A stretch of DNA of 64,000 nucleotides from Pseudomonas sp. IAC-BECa141 (GCF_020544405.1 NZ_CP065410.1:2046001-2110000); one strand, 5' to 3'; counted from the stretch's first letter, positions 21,350 to 31,047 are shown. Notes: generated from the sequence alone by a model not told the origin. Translations and numbers: made by a program.

Positions 21350-21471
21350 GACTGACCCCGACAAAGTGGACGATTCGATACCTCGACGATCGCTTATCAA
21401 ACGGAACGCACCATCCCCACCAAGGTCTGCTCCCTATACCACCGAATTCATCATTCAAAGGAGACGCTGAC

Positions 21472-22506
21472 ATGTCCGACTCTCTGACCCTCAATCAACG
21501 CTTCGTGCTGGCCTCGCGACCGGTGGGCGCGCCAACGCCCGAGAACTTCCGTCTGGAGCGCGAGGCGCTGCCGGACCTTGAAGACGGCCAGGTGTTGCTC
21601 AAGACCCTGTACCTGTCACTCGATCCCTACATGCGCGGGCGCATGAGTGATGCGCCGTCCTACGCGGCGCCGGTACAGATCGGCGAGGTGATGACCGGCG
21701 GCGCTGTCAGCCGTGTAGAACAGTCGCGTCATCCGAAATTCCACCCCGGCGATCTGGTGGTGGGTGCCACCGGCTGGCAAAGCCACAGCATCAGCGACGG
21801 CCGCAACATCATCCCGATCCCGTCCGGCCTGCCGAGCCCGTCGATGGCCCTCGGCGTGCTGGGCATGCCCGGCATGACCGCCTACATGGGCCTGATGGAC
21901 ATCGGCCAGCCAAAAGAAGGGGAGACTCTGGTGGTCGCCGCCGCTTCCGGTGCAGTGGGCTCGGTGGTCGGCCAGGTGGCGAAGATCAAAGGCCTGCGCG
22001 CCGTCGGCGTGGCCGGTGGTGCCGAGAAGTGCAAATACGTGGTCGAGCAATTGGGCTTCGATGCCTGCATCGATCACAAGGCACCGGACTTTGCCGAGCA
22101 ACTGGCCAAGGCCTGTCCCAATGGCATCGACATCTATTACGAAAACGTTGGCGGCCATGTTTTCGATGCGGTCGTCCCTCTGCTCAATCCCAAGGCGCGG
22201 ATCCCGCTGTGCGGCCTGATCGCCGGCTACAACGCCTCGGAAGCGCCGAAAGGCCCGGATCGCTTGCCTGCCTTGCAACGCACCTTGCTGACCAAACGCG
22301 TACGGATTCAGGGCTTCATCGTGTTTGACGACTATGGCGACCGTCAGCCGGAATTCATCAGCGCCATGGTGCCGTGGGTGCGCGATGGCAAGGTGAAATT
22401 CCGCGAGGACGTGGTCGAGGGCCTGGAGCAGGCACCGCAGGCGTTTATCGGGCTGCTGGAGGGGCGTAACTTCGGCAAACTGGTGGTGAAGGTTGCACAG
22501 GACTGA
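21472..22506 (+). CDS. NADP-dependent oxidoreductase, CurA/leukotriene B4 dehydrogenase-like
   Basis: This is a medium-chain reductase of the zinc-independent branch, predicted to reduce alpha,beta-unsaturated aldehydes or ketones with NADPH. The 344-residue protein has the N-terminal GroES-like part (LSLDPYMRGRMSD near residue 48). The Rossmann dinucleotide site is AASGAVGSVVGQVAKI near residue 157, with AGGAEKC near 182. The catalytic-domain feature YYENVGGHVFDAV is near 222 and GFIVFDDY near 281. It inserts between ybaB and recR, breaking the usual dnaX-ybaB-recR triplet. AAAGGAGACG precedes the ATG. The physiological substrate is unknown. Confidence 0.88.
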   Translation: MSDSLTLNQRFVLASRPVGAPTPENFRLEREALPDLEDGQVLLKTLYLSLDPYMRGRMSDAPSYAAPVQIGEVMTGGAVSRVEQSRHPKFHPGDLVVGATGWQSHSISDGRNIIPIPSGLPSPSMALGVLGMPGMTAYMGLMDIGQPKEGETLVVAAASGAVGSVVGQVAKIKGLRAVGVAGGAEKCKYVVEQLGFDACIDHKAPDFAEQLAKACPNGIDIYYENVGGHVFDAVVPLLNPKARIPLCGLIAGYNASEAPKGPDRLPALQRTLLTKRVRIQGFIVFDDYGDRQPEFISAMVPWVRDGKVKFREDVVEGLEQAPQAFIGLLEGRNFGKLVVKVAQD

Positions 22507-22572
22507 GGATTTGACGCTGGCCGGAGGCGCGGGTATAAACCGCGTCTCGTCGTTTTGTCGGACTTTTTCCCC

Positions 22573-23175
22573 ATGAGCTTCAGCCCTTTGATTCGCCAAC
22601 TGATCGACGCCCTGCGAACTTTGCCGGGCGTGGGTCAGAAAACTGCCCAGCGTATGGCGTTGCAGTTGCTCGAGCGTGACCGCAGCGGCGGCACGCGCCT
22701 GGCCCAGGCCCTGAGCCAGGCCATGGAGGGGGTCGGACACTGCCGTCAGTGCCGCACGCTGACCGAAGACGATCTGTGCCCGCAATGCGCCGACACCCGC
22801 CGCGACGACACGCTGTTGTGCGTGGTGGAAGGGCCGATGGATGTCTACGCGGTCGAGCAGACCGGGTTCCGCGGTCGCTACTTCGTGCTCAAGGGGCACC
22901 TGTCGCCGCTGGACGGCCTGGGCCCGGAAGCCATCGGCATCCCGCAATTGATGGCGCGGATCGAAGAGGCGGGCACCTTCACCGAAGTCATCCTCGCCAC
23001 CAACCCGACCGTGGAAGGTGAAGCAACCGCCCACTACATTGCTCAGTTGCTGCAGAGCAAAGGCCTGATCGCCTCGCGCATCGCTCACGGCGTACCGTTG
23101 GGTGGCGAACTGGAACTGGTGGACGGCGGCACGCTGGCTCACTCGTTTGCAGGGCGCAAGCCGATTTCCCTCTGA
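22573..23175 (+). CDS. recR: Recombination protein RecR
   Basis: RecR forms the ring that works with RecO and RecF to load RecA on SSB-coated gaps. The 200-residue protein has the N-terminal helix-hairpin-helix [15 protein letters not shown] near residue 17, a four-cysteine zinc finger (CRQC near 57, LCPQC near 69) and a Toprim domain starting [13 protein letters not shown] near 86, with [12 protein letters not shown] near 143. The ATG at 22573 begins the conserved [14 protein letters not shown]; the in-frame TTG 18 bases upstream is not needed. It is full length for the family. Confidence 0.97.
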   Translation: MSFSPLIRQLIDALRTLPGVGQKTAQRMALQLLERDRSGGTRLAQALSQAMEGVGHCRQCRTLTEDDLCPQCADTRRDDTLLCVVEGPMDVYAVEQTGFRGRYFVLKGHLSPLDGLGPEAIGIPQLMARIEEAGTFTEVILATNPTVEGEATAHYIAQLLQSKGLIASRIAHGVPLGGELELVDGGTLAHSFAGRKPISL

Positions 23176-23246
23176 GCCACACAATCCTGTTGAAAACCAA
23201 GCAAGCGCTCGGTTAAGTTCGGCGAACCCTTCCATGGAGTTCGCCG

Positions 23247-24395
23247 ATGCCCGCCTTCCAGGAATACTTCGACCCCAGCCACCAATTGGTCCGCGACAGC
23301 GTCAGACGTTTCGTCGAGCGCGAGATCCTGCCGGACATCGATACGTGGGAAGAAGCCGAAAGCTTCCCCCGTGAGCTTTACCTCAAGGCCGGTGCGGCCG
23401 GCATCCTCGGCATCGGTTACCCCGAAGCGCTGGGTGGCAGTCACGAAGGAGATCTGTTCGCCAAGATCGCCGCCAGCGAAGAACTGATGCGTTGTGGTTC
23501 CGGCGGGCTTGTAGCCGGGCTCGGTTCGCTTGATATCGGTTTGCCGCCGATCGTCAAATGGGCCCGGCCCGAAGTCCGTGACCGGGTCGTCCCTCAAGTG
23601 CTCAGCGGCGAGAAGATCAGCGCCCTGGCAGTGACCGAGCCGGGCGGCGGCTCCGACGTCGCCAACCTGCAGACCCGCGCCGTGCGCGATGGCGATCATT
23701 ACCGGGTCAGCGGCAGCAAAACCTTTATCACCAGTGGCGTGCGCGCCGATTACTACACCGTCGCGGTGCGCACCGGTGCGCCCGGTTTTGCCGGCATCAG
23801 CCTGCTATTGATCGAGAAGGGCACACCCGGTTTCACTGTTGGCCGGCAACTGAAGAAAATGGGCTGGTGGGCGTCGGACACCGCTGAATTGTTCTTCGAC
23901 GATTGCCCGGTGCCGGTGGGCAATCTGATCGGCGCGCAGAACATGGGGTTTGCCTGCATCATGGGCAACTTTCAGAGCGAGCGTCTGGCGTTGGCCTTGA
24001 TGGCCAACATGACCGCGCAACTGGCGCTGGAAGAGAGTCTGAAATGGGCGAAGGAGCGGCAGGCGTTCGGCAAGCCCATCGGCAAGTTCCAGGTGATCAA
24101 GCATCGCCTTGCGGAAATGGCCACGGCGCTGGAAGTCTCGCGGGAGTTCACCTACCGGCAGGCGGCGAAGATGGCGGCGGGGCAGAGCGTGATCAAGGAA
24201 ATCTCCATGGCCAAGAACTTTGCCACGGACACTTCGGATCGCATTACCAACGAGGCGGTGCAGATTCTTGGCGGGCTGGGTTATATGCGCGAAAGCCTGG
24301 TGGAGCGGCTGTACCGGGATAACCGCATTCTGTCGATTGGCGGCGGGACGCGGGAAGTGATGAACGAGATCATCAGCAAGCAGATGGGACTGTAA
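23247..24395 (+). CDS. Acyl-CoA dehydrogenase
   Basis: This is an FAD-dependent dehydrogenase acting on an acyl-CoA thioester and passing electrons to electron-transfer flavoprotein. The 382-residue protein has the three-domain ACAD layout: N-terminal helices (DSVRRFVEREILPD near residue 14), the beta-domain signature ALAVTEPGGGSDVANL near 127, the loop GSKTFITSGVRADYY near 156, and the C-terminal helical domain with ERQAFGKPIGKFQVIKHRLA near 270 and QILGGLGYMRES near 337. The ending is typical (GGGTREVMNEII). P. aeruginosa has an acyl-CoA dehydrogenase at this place as well. Chain-length preference cannot be read from sequence. Confidence 0.93.
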   Translation: MPAFQEYFDPSHQLVRDSVRRFVEREILPDIDTWEEAESFPRELYLKAGAAGILGIGYPEALGGSHEGDLFAKIAASEELMRCGSGGLVAGLGSLDIGLPPIVKWARPEVRDRVVPQVLSGEKISALAVTEPGGGSDVANLQTRAVRDGDHYRVSGSKTFITSGVRADYYTVAVRTGAPGFAGISLLLIEKGTPGFTVGRQLKKMGWWASDTAELFFDDCPVPVGNLIGAQNMGFACIMGNFQSERLALALMANMTAQLALEESLKWAKERQAFGKPIGKFQVIKHRLAEMATALEVSREFTYRQAAKMAAGQSVIKEISMAKNFATDTSDRITNEAVQILGGLGYMRESLVERLYRDNRILSIGGGTREVMNEIISKQMGL

Positions 24396-24406
24396 TCCTC
24401 GGTGTT

Positions 24407-24517
24407 GATCGTTCCCACGCTCTGCGTGGGAATGCAGCCCGGGACGCTCCGCGTCCCTTCCAAAGCCGAACGCGGAGCGTCCGTTGAGGCATTCCCACGC
24501 AGAGCGTGGGAACGATC
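24407..24517. repeat. REP-type palindromic element between acyl-CoA dehydrogenase and apt
   Basis: Complementary outer arms GATCGTTCCCACGCTCTGCG / CGCAGAGCGTGGGAACGATC enclose GGGACGCTCCGCGTCCC and CGCGGAGCGTCC. It lies between convergent genes, where it could also act as a transcription barrier. Confidence 0.9.
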
Positions 24518-24529
24518 GGGCGCGGGGTT

Positions 24530-25078
24530 TTACTTGTCAGTCAACGCAAACTGCGTCAGGCAGAACGTCGCAATCCCCATGTCCTCAAGACGCTGCGAAC
24601 CACCCAGCTCCGGCAGATCAATGATCGCCGCCGCTTCGTGAACACGGGCGCCCATGCGGCGGATCAGGTTGGCCGCTGCGATCAGCGTGCCGCCGGTGGC
24701 GATCAGGTCATCGAACATCACCACCGAATCGCCTTCACACAGGCTGTCGGCGTGCACTTCGAGGAACGCTTCGCCGTACTCGGTTGCGTAGCCTTCGGCC
24801 AGCACATCCGCCGGCAGTTTTCCTTGCTTGCGAAACAGCACCAGCGGCTTGTTCAGCTGATAGGCCAGCACCGACCCGATCAGGAAACCGCGAGCGTCCA
24901 TCGCGCCGATGTGGGTGAAGTCGGCTTCCACATAGCGGTGGGCGAAGCTGTCCATCACCAGGCGCAGGGCCTTGGGCGACTGGAACAGCGGGGTGATGTC
25001 GCGAAAGATCACACCCGGTTTCGGGAAGTCGATCACGGGGCGGATCAGGGATTTGATGTCGAAGGAGTCGAAGACCAT
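24530..25078 (-). CDS. apt: Adenine phosphoribosyltransferase
   Basis: Apt salvages adenine to AMP using PRPP. The 182-residue protein is full length, with [16 protein letters not shown] near residue 19, the aromatic-substrate region [17 protein letters not shown] near 62 and the PRPP-binding loop [14 protein letters not shown] near residue 119. The start is the ATG at 25078, which begins [14 protein letters not shown]; the in-frame TTG at 25105 would add nine residues absent from the family. It is the last gene on the minus strand before the REP element and follows anr, as in P. aeruginosa. Confidence 0.95.
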   Translation of the reverse strand: MVFDSFDIKSLIRPVIDFPKPGVIFRDITPLFQSPKALRLVMDSFAHRYVEADFTHIGAMDARGFLIGSVLAYQLNKPLVLFRKQGKLPADVLAEGYATEYGEAFLEVHADSLCEGDSVVMFDDLIATGGTLIAAANLIRRMGARVHEAAAIIDLPELGGSQRLEDMGIATFCLTQFALTDK

Positions 25079-25156
25079 CGTCGAGGTGTCCTGGCAGGGC
25101 TGCAAACGGCGCAGTATACCCGCGGCTGAAACGATACGCTCGGCCGCGGGTCGAGA

Positions 25157-25891
25157 TCAGACTTCGAGCGAGCCGCCGGCCAGGGCGCAGAGCTGGATCG
25201 GGTCGAGGATATGGATTTCCTTGCCCTCGGCTGCGATCAGTTCGTTCTGCTGGAAGCGGGTGAAGACCCGGGACACGGTTTCCACCGCCAGCCCCAGGTA
25301 GTTGCCGATTTCATTGCGGGACATGCTCAGGCGGAACTGGTTGGCCGAGAAGCCGCGAGCGCGGAAACGCGCCGACAGGTTGACCAGGAACGTGGCGATG
25401 CGCTCGTCGGCGGTTTTCTTCGACAGCAGCAACATCATTTGCTGGTCATCGCGGATTTCGCGGCTCATCACGCGCATCAACTGACGGCGCAGCTGCGGCA
25501 ATTGCAGGGCCAGTTCGTCGAGGCGTTCGAAGGGAATTTCGCAAACCGAAGTGGTTTCCAGCGCCTGGGCGGAAACCGGGTGTTTCTCGGTGTCCATGCC
25601 GGACAGCCCGACCAGTTCGCTCGGCAGGTGGAAACCGGTCAGTTGTTCTTCGCCGGTGTCGCTCAGGCTGAAGGTCTTCAGGGCGCCGGAGCGTACTGCA
25701 TAAACGGAATCGAAGGTGTCGCCCTGACGGAACAGGAACTCACCCTTTTTCAGCGGGCGGCCACGTTTAACGATTTCGTCCAGCGCATCCATGTCTTCCA
25801 GATTCAGCGAAAGTGGCAGGCAGAGAGGGGCCAGGCTGCAATCCTTGCAATTAGCCTGGTTGTGAGCGCGCAGTTTAACTGGCTCGGACAT
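25157..25891 (-). CDS. anr: Anaerobic regulator Anr (FNR homologue)
   Basis: Anr is an oxygen-labile [4Fe-4S] dimeric activator of low-oxygen genes, binding TTGAT-N4-ATCAA. The 244-residue protein has the cluster cysteines at residues 15, 18 and 24 ([11 protein letters not shown]) and 117 (TTSVCEIPF), a cyclic-nucleotide-type beta barrel ([11 protein letters not shown] near 48), the dimer helix near 125-160, and the Crp-type helix-turn-helix [20 protein letters not shown] near residue 191, with the recognition E-SR. It stands next to hemN and the cco genes, whose upstream regions carry its site. It is the master regulator implied for 25-41 kb. Confidence 0.96.
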   Translation of the reverse strand: MSEPVKLRAHNQANCKDCSLAPLCLPLSLNLEDMDALDEIVKRGRPLKKGEFLFRQGDTFDSVYAVRSGALKTFSLSDTGEEQLTGFHLPSELVGLSGMDTEKHPVSAQALETTSVCEIPFERLDELALQLPQLRRQLMRVMSREIRDDQQMMLLLSKKTADERIATFLVNLSARFRARGFSANQFRLSMSRNEIGNYLGLAVETVSRVFTRFQQNELIAAEGKEIHILDPIQLCALAGGSLEV

Positions 25892-26090
25892 TTCTTAAAT
25901 CCTTGTGGGAAAACACACATAAGGCGTAAGGGTAACCCAGCGGAGGACATTCAGGCCAGCCTGTGGCGAGATTGCCCCCAAGGCATGAAGCCGCAGGGAT
26001 GACGGCCGATAAACGTGTCTCGGACGGCGTGCAAGGCACCGTTTCGATGACCGTGATACCCGGACAACCCCTGCGTTGTGCTTGAAAAAG

Positions 26091-27470
26091 CTAGATCACC
26101 CGCGAGAAACGCTGGCGGTTTTGCTGTTCCAGGTAGGCGTCGAACACCATGCACACCGAACGTACCAGCAGGCGACCGGCCGGCAGCACGGTGATGCGCT
26201 CGCGATCCAGTTCGATCAGCCCGTCCTGCGCCATGCCCTGCAATTGCGGCCAGAGCGCGCCGAAATAACCCTGAAAATCGATGTTGAAGCTGCGTTCGAT
26301 CTCGGCGAAATCCAGGCTGAAATTGCAGATCAGTTGCTGGATCACTGCACGACGCAGGCGATCGTCAGCGTTACACACCAGACCACGACTGGTGGCCAGT
26401 TGCGCGCCGGCGAGGGTGTTCTGGTAGTGATTGAGGTCGCTGCTGTTCTGGCAGTACAGGTCGCCGATCTGGCTGATGGCCGACACGCCAAGCCCGATCA
26501 GGTCGCAATGACCGTGAGTGGTGTAGCCCTGGAAGTTGCGCTGCAGGGTCGATTCTTCCTGAGCAATCGCCAGTTCATCGTCGGGCAGGGCGAAGTGGTC
26601 CATGCCGATGTAGCGATAGCCGGCGGCGGTCAGTTGTTCGATGGTGCGTTGCAGCATTTCCAGTTTCTGCGCCGGGCTTGGCAGTTCGTTGCCGTTGATC
26701 CGCCGCTGTGGCATGAAGCGTTCCGGCAGGTGCGCGTAGTTGAACACCGAGAGCCGGTCCGGTTGCAGGCTGATGACTTCCTCGACGGTGCGGGCGAAAT
26801 TGTCCGGGGTCTGTTTGGGCAGGCCGTAGATCAGGTCGATGTTGATCGAGCGAAATTGCAGAGTCCGCGCTGCGTCGATCACCGCGCGGGTTTCTTCCAG
26901 GCTTTGCAGGCGATTGACCGCCCGTTGTACCGCCGGGTCGAGGTCTTGCAGGCCGATACTGACCCGGTTGAAGCCTAATTCGCGCAGCAGGCCCATGGTC
27001 GACCAGTCGGCTTCGCGCGGGTCAATCTCGATGCCGTAGTCGCCGGAATCATCGTCCAGCAGATTGAAGTGCTTGCGCAGGTGCGCCATCAACTGGCGCA
27101 GTTCGTCGTGGCTGAGAAAGGTCGGCGTGCCGCCGAAGTGCAGTTGCTCGACTTTCTGTGCGGGGTCGAGGTGGCAGGCGATCAGCTGGATTTCCTGCTC
27201 GAGCCGTTGCAGATACGGCAGCGCGCGGCCGCGATCTTTGGTGATGACCTTGTTGCAGGCGCAGTAGTAGCAAATGTTCGCGCAGAACGGTACGTGCACG
27301 TACAGCGACAACGGGCGCAGGGCCTTGCGGCTGTCGCGCAGGGCGTGGAACAGGTCGAAGGTGCCGACCTGACTGTGAAATTGTACGGCCGTCGGGTACG
27401 AGGTGTAGCGCGGCCCCGCCAGGTCGTAGCGGCGGATCAAATCGGTGTCCCAACGAATGGCGTCGAGCAT
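26091..27470 (-). CDS. hemN: Oxygen-independent coproporphyrinogen III oxidase
   Basis: This radical-SAM enzyme converts coproporphyrinogen III to protoporphyrinogen IX without oxygen, supplying heme for microaerobic cytochromes. The 459-residue protein has the radical-SAM cluster motif CANICYYCAC (CxxxCxxC) near residue 63 inside YVHVPFC, the region LHFGGTPTFLS near residue 109, GIEIDPRE near 146, the substrate-site segment RVSIGLQDLDPAVQ near 170 and a C-terminal HemN domain (GLVCNADDRLRRAVIQQLIC near 363). A perfect ANR box lies 64-77 bases upstream of the start codon at 27470. Length and context fit hemN rather than the shorter HemW. Confidence 0.95.
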   Translation of the reverse strand: MLDAIRWDTDLIRRYDLAGPRYTSYPTAVQFHSQVGTFDLFHALRDSRKALRPLSLYVHVPFCANICYYCACNKVITKDRGRALPYLQRLEQEIQLIACHLDPAQKVEQLHFGGTPTFLSHDELRQLMAHLRKHFNLLDDDSGDYGIEIDPREADWSTMGLLRELGFNRVSIGLQDLDPAVQRAVNRLQSLEETRAVIDAARTLQFRSINIDLIYGLPKQTPDNFARTVEEVISLQPDRLSVFNYAHLPERFMPQRRINGNELPSPAQKLEMLQRTIEQLTAAGYRYIGMDHFALPDDELAIAQEESTLQRNFQGYTTHGHCDLIGLGVSAISQIGDLYCQNSSDLNHYQNTLAGAQLATSRGLVCNADDRLRRAVIQQLICNFSLDFAEIERSFNIDFQGYFGALWPQLQGMAQDGLIELDRERITVLPAGRLLVRSVCMVFDAYLEQQNRQRFSRVI

Positions 27471-27533
27471 GCGGGCATTCCCCCGGATAGGCTGGCAGTG
27501 TGCCGAGTCTAGGGGAGGGCGCGAAAAAGCATC

Positions 27534-27547
27534 TTGATTTGCATCAA
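27534..27547 (-). promoter_or_regulatory. ANR/FNR box upstream of hemN
   Basis: The sequence TTGAT TTGC ATCAA is a perfect match to the palindromic ANR/FNR consensus. It lies just past the end of the upstream TauE/SafE-like gene and centres about 70 bases before the hemN start codon, compatible with class II activation from -41.5. Confidence 0.85.
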
Positions 27548-27552
27548 CGGGA

Positions 27553-28236
27553 TCAGTGGCCCATCAGCCAGTGCTGGTGCGGGCCCGGCAGAGTCCAGAT
27601 GCCGAACAGGATCACCAGCAGACCGCCGGCCATGCGCACGCTGCGTTTGCGCAACAGCGCCGTGACCCGCTCGGCCGCGAGGCCGGTCGCCAGCAGCACC
27701 GGCCAGGTGCCGAGCCCGAAAGCGAGCATCAGCAATGCACTGTCGAGAGCATTGCCCTGACTGGCCGACCACAGCAACGTGCTGTAAACCAGCCCGCACG
27801 GCAGCCAGCCCCACAGTGCGCCGAGCAATAAAGCCCGGGGCAGGCTCGACACCGGCAGCAGGCGATTGGCGACAGGCTGAATGTAGCGCCACAGCCCGCG
27901 ACCGAGGCTTTCGATGCGAGTCAGGCCGCTCCACCAGCCTGCCAGATACAGGCCCATGGCGATCAGCAGCAAACCCGCAAGCACGCGCATGAACAGCGCA
28001 GCAGGACTGTTCGCCACGGCCCATCCCGCCAGTCCGATCAGCAATCCCGCCGTGGCATAGCTGAGAATCCGCCCGAGGTTATAGGCCAGCAGCAATCGAA
28101 AGCGTCGGCTGCGTTGTTCCTTGGGAATCGCCAGGGTCAGCGCGCCCATCAGACCACCGCACATGCCCAGGCAATGCCCGCCGCCGAGCAGGCCGAGAAT
28201 CAACGCAGACACCAGCAGCGGCGCCAGTTCAAGCAT
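27553..28236 (-). CDS. TauE/SafE-like membrane protein of the cbb3 assembly cluster
   Basis: This 227-residue integral membrane protein has about six hydrophobic segments. Conspicuous polar residues lie in the membrane: GGGHCLGMCGG near residue 18 and GWLPCGLVYS near 142, suggesting a metal- or thiol-handling transporter of the DsbD/TauE superfamily. It is usually annotated as a sulfite exporter. The gene overlaps ccoS by 8 bases and forms part of the ccoG-ccoH-ccoI-ccoS run, so a role in copper supply or oxidase assembly is more likely than sulfite export. That is inference from context and the Cys/His motifs. Confidence 0.8.
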   Translation of the reverse strand: MLELAPLLVSALILGLLGGGHCLGMCGGLMGALTLAIPKEQRSRRFRLLLAYNLGRILSYATAGLLIGLAGWAVANSPAALFMRVLAGLLLIAMGLYLAGWWSGLTRIESLGRGLWRYIQPVANRLLPVSSLPRALLLGALWGWLPCGLVYSTLLWSASQGNALDSALLMLAFGLGTWPVLLATGLAAERVTALLRKRSVRMAGGLLVILFGIWTLPGPHQHWLMGH

Positions 28237-28441
28237 GGGGTGGCGCCTTGTCGTCCGGTTTCGCGGGGTTGGCTTCGTCCACAGCGGCGGTATGGTTCGG
28301 ATCCTGATCGTCGAACAGGATGCTGTGGGCCGGGCCGTCGAGGTCGTCGTACTGGCCGCTGTCCACCGCCCAGAAAAAGATGTAGACGGCGATGGCCACG
28401 ATCAGCAGCGCGGCCGGAATCATCACGTAGAGAGCTGGCAT
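28229..28441 (-). CDS. ccoS: cbb3-type cytochrome oxidase assembly protein CcoS
   Basis: CcoS is a small membrane protein needed for cofactor insertion into cbb3 oxidase. The 70-residue product has one N-terminal membrane helix (YVMIPAALLIVAIAVYIFFWAV split around residues 5-26) followed by the family motif SGQYDDLDGPAHSILFDD near residue 29 and an acidic tail. It starts 22 bases after ccoI and overlaps the next gene by 8 bases, indicating one operon. Confidence 0.93.
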   Translation of the reverse strand: MPALYVMIPAALLIVAIAVYIFFWAVDSGQYDDLDGPAHSILFDDQDPNHTAAVDEANPAKPDDKAPPHA

Positions 28442-28463
28442 CTGTACTCCATGCCCGCGCGGC

Positions 28464-30914
28464 TCAGGCCGGCAGCGGGCGGGTTTCTGACGTGGCGTTG
28501 ACGGCCGGCGCGCTCGGCAGGCGAGTCAGGCGCAGGGCGTTGAGCACCACGGTCAGCGAACTGATCGACATGCCGACGGCGGCCCACACCGGAGTGATCC
28601 AGCCGAGGGCGGCGAACGGCAACATGAGGCCATTGTACAGCGCGGCCCACAACAGGTTCTCGATGATCACCCGGCGGGTGCGGCGGGCCAGCGTGAAGGC
28701 TTGCACCAGTGCGTCGAGACGGTTGGACAGCAACACTGCGTCGGCGCTGGTTTTCGCAAGATCGGTGGCCGAGCCCATGGCCACGCTGATGTCGGCGGCG
28801 GCCAGTACCGGCACATCGTTGACCCCGTCACCGAGCATCAACACCTTGCGGCCGTCCTTGTGCAGTTGTTGCAGCACTTGCAACTTATCGTCCGGGCGCA
28901 GACCGCCGCGCGCCTCATCGATGCCCAGTTCGGCGGCGACGCTGGCGACCATCGGCGAACTGTCGCCCGACAGCAGCAGCGTGCGCCAGCCGCGCGCCTT
29001 GCATGCGGCGAGCAGGGCCGGGGCGTCATCGCGCAGACGGTCGTCGAGGGCGAACCAGGCCAGCGGCCCCTGACGGTCACCGAGCAGTAGCCATTGACCC
29101 GGTTCCTTCGGCATCGAAGGCACCGGCGCGCCGCTGAGATCACACACAAACGCCGCTTGACCGATGCGCAAACGCTGCTCATCGACCGACCCTTCAAGCC
29201 CCAGGCCAGGCGTGCTGTGGACGTCTTCGGCAGCCAATGGCGCGCGACCGAAGGCGCGGGCAATCGGGTGTTCCGAACGGTTTTCCAGGGCGGCGGCGAG
29301 GCTCAGGCATTGATCGCTGTCGAGGGCGCCAAGCGGTCGGATCGAACGCAGCACCAGTCGGCCTTCGGTGAGGGTGCCGGTCTTGTCGAAAATCACCGTG
29401 TCGATCTGGTTCAGCCCTTCCAGCACATGGCCGCGCGTCAGTAGCAGGCCGAGTTTGTGCAGGGTGCCGGTGGCGGCGGTGAGGGCGGTTGGCGTCGCCA
29501 GCGACAGCGCGCACGGGCAGGTCGCCACCAGCATGGCGAGGACGATCCAGAATGCTCGCGACGAATCCAGCTCCCACCACAGCAGGCCAATGGCGGCCGC
29601 CGCGATCAGCGACAACAACAAAAACCACTGCGCAGCGCGGTCGGCGATTTCCGCCAGCCGTGGTTTTTCTGCCTGGGCGCGATCCAGCAGGCGGACGATG
29701 GCCGACAGTCGTGTGTCCTGGCCCAGAGCCTGCACCTCGACGATCAGCGCGCCTTCCACGTTCAGCGTGCCGGCGGTGACAGCATCGCCTATGGCGCGCG
29801 GCTGCGGCAGGTATTCGCCGGTCAGCACCGATTCGTCGATGCTCGACTGGCCATCGAGGATCTTGCCGTCCGCCGGCAGCACCGAGCCGGGCTGCACCAG
29901 CACCCGATCACCGAGGCGCAATTCGCTGAGCAGGATGCGTTCACTCTGGCCGGCATCGTCGAGACGCAGACACGAGGCGGGCAACAGATTGACCAGTTGC
30001 GCGGTGGCAGCGGCGGTGCGCTCGCGGGCGCGGCGTTCGAGGTAGCGCCCGGCAAGCAGGAACAGCGCAAACATGCCCACCGCGTCGAAATACAGTTCGC
30101 CGACCCCGGTGATCGAGGTCCAGATCCCGGCGACATACGCCGCGCCGATCGCCAGCGACACCGAGACGTCCATGGTCAGGTGACGGGTGCGCAGGTCACG
30201 CATGGCGCCCTTGAAAAACGGCGCGCAGCTGTAGAACACAATCGGCGTGGTGAGGAACAGCGCGACCCAGCGCAGGATGGTGTGCAGCTCCGGGCTGAGA
30301 TCGATGTTGAATTCCGGCCAGGTAGCCATGGTCGCCATCATCGCCTGGAACCACAGCAGGCCGGCGACGCCGAGTTGGCGCAGGGCGAGGCGGTTTTCGC
30401 TGGCCAGTTGTTCGCTCGCGCGGTCGGCCTGATACGGGTGTGCGGCATAGCCAATGTGGCGCAGTTCACTGAGGATCTGGCTCAGCGGCAACTGAGCGTC
30501 AGCCCAGCGCACATGCAGGCGATGATTGGACAGGTTCAATCGCGCCTCGGCCACGGCGGGCAGCGTGCGCAGGTGTTTCTCGATCAGCCAGCCGCACGCG
30601 GCGCAACTGATGCCTTCCATCAGCAGCGTGGTTTCGGCCAGTTCACCTTCGTGGCGCACGAAGGGTTGTTGCACGTCGGCGCGGTCGTACAACTCAAGCT
30701 CATCGACCAGTTGCACCGGCAGCGCTTCGGGGTTGGCCGAGGCTTCGCTGCGATGCTGGTAATAGCTTTCCAGGCCACCGGCGACGATGGCTTCGGCCAC
30801 CGCCTGACAGCCGGGGCAGCAGAACTCGCGGGATTCCCCGAGCACGACGGCGGTGAAGCGGCTGCCGGACGGGGCGGGCAGGGCGCAGTGGTAGCAGGGG
30901 ACTGGAATGGTCAT
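28464..30914 (-). CDS. ccoI: Copper-translocating P-type ATPase for cbb3 oxidase assembly
   Basis: CcoI exports Cu+ to the periplasm for the CcoN Cu-B centre. The 816-residue protein has an N-terminal cysteine-rich segment (CYHCALP near residue 6 and CCPGCQAV near 33), a heavy-metal-associated domain with GISCAACGW near 93, membrane helices, the CPCALSLATP translocation motif near 440, the phosphorylation site DKTGTLT near 483 and the hinge MLGDGVNDVPVL near 683. The ATG at 30914 was chosen because the longer in-frame start lies inside the REP element. Cys-Pro-Cys and the operon context distinguish it from general copper efflux pumps. Confidence 0.94.
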   Translation of the reverse strand: MTIPVPCYHCALPAPSGSRFTAVVLGESREFCCPGCQAVAEAIVAGGLESYYQHRSEASANPEALPVQLVDELELYDRADVQQPFVRHEGELAETTLLMEGISCAACGWLIEKHLRTLPAVAEARLNLSNHRLHVRWADAQLPLSQILSELRHIGYAAHPYQADRASEQLASENRLALRQLGVAGLLWFQAMMATMATWPEFNIDLSPELHTILRWVALFLTTPIVFYSCAPFFKGAMRDLRTRHLTMDVSVSLAIGAAYVAGIWTSITGVGELYFDAVGMFALFLLAGRYLERRARERTAAATAQLVNLLPASCLRLDDAGQSERILLSELRLGDRVLVQPGSVLPADGKILDGQSSIDESVLTGEYLPQPRAIGDAVTAGTLNVEGALIVEVQALGQDTRLSAIVRLLDRAQAEKPRLAEIADRAAQWFLLLSLIAAAAIGLLWWELDSSRAFWIVLAMLVATCPCALSLATPTALTAATGTLHKLGLLLTRGHVLEGLNQIDTVIFDKTGTLTEGRLVLRSIRPLGALDSDQCLSLAAALENRSEHPIARAFGRAPLAAEDVHSTPGLGLEGSVDEQRLRIGQAAFVCDLSGAPVPSMPKEPGQWLLLGDRQGPLAWFALDDRLRDDAPALLAACKARGWRTLLLSGDSSPMVASVAAELGIDEARGGLRPDDKLQVLQQLHKDGRKVLMLGDGVNDVPVLAAADISVAMGSATDLAKTSADAVLLSNRLDALVQAFTLARRTRRVIIENLLWAALYNGLMLPFAALGWITPVWAAVGMSISSLTVVLNALRLTRLPSAPAVNATSETRPLPA

Positions 30915-30927
30915 GAGGCTTTCCGAT

Positions 30928-31037
30928 GATCGTTCCCACGTTCCGCGTGGGACGGCCTCCACGGACGCTCCGCGTCCGCTTCGGCCGGGACGCGGAGCGT
31001 CCGTGGCTGCGTGCCCACGCAGAGCGTGGGTGCGATC
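30928..31037. repeat. REP-type palindromic element between fixH and ccoI
   Basis: Outer arms GATCGTTCCCACG / GCGTGGGTGCGATC and inner GGACGCTCCGCGTCC / GGACGCGGAGCGTCC palindromes. It sits inside the cco assembly gene run, ending about 10 bases from the fixH stop, so it may lower or stabilise distal expression. Confidence 0.85.
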
Positions 31038-31047
31038 AGAGTAAGGC

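Noticed and set aside
22555..22572. Longer start of recR at TTG 22555
   Set aside because: The ATG at 22573 begins the conserved family N-terminus.
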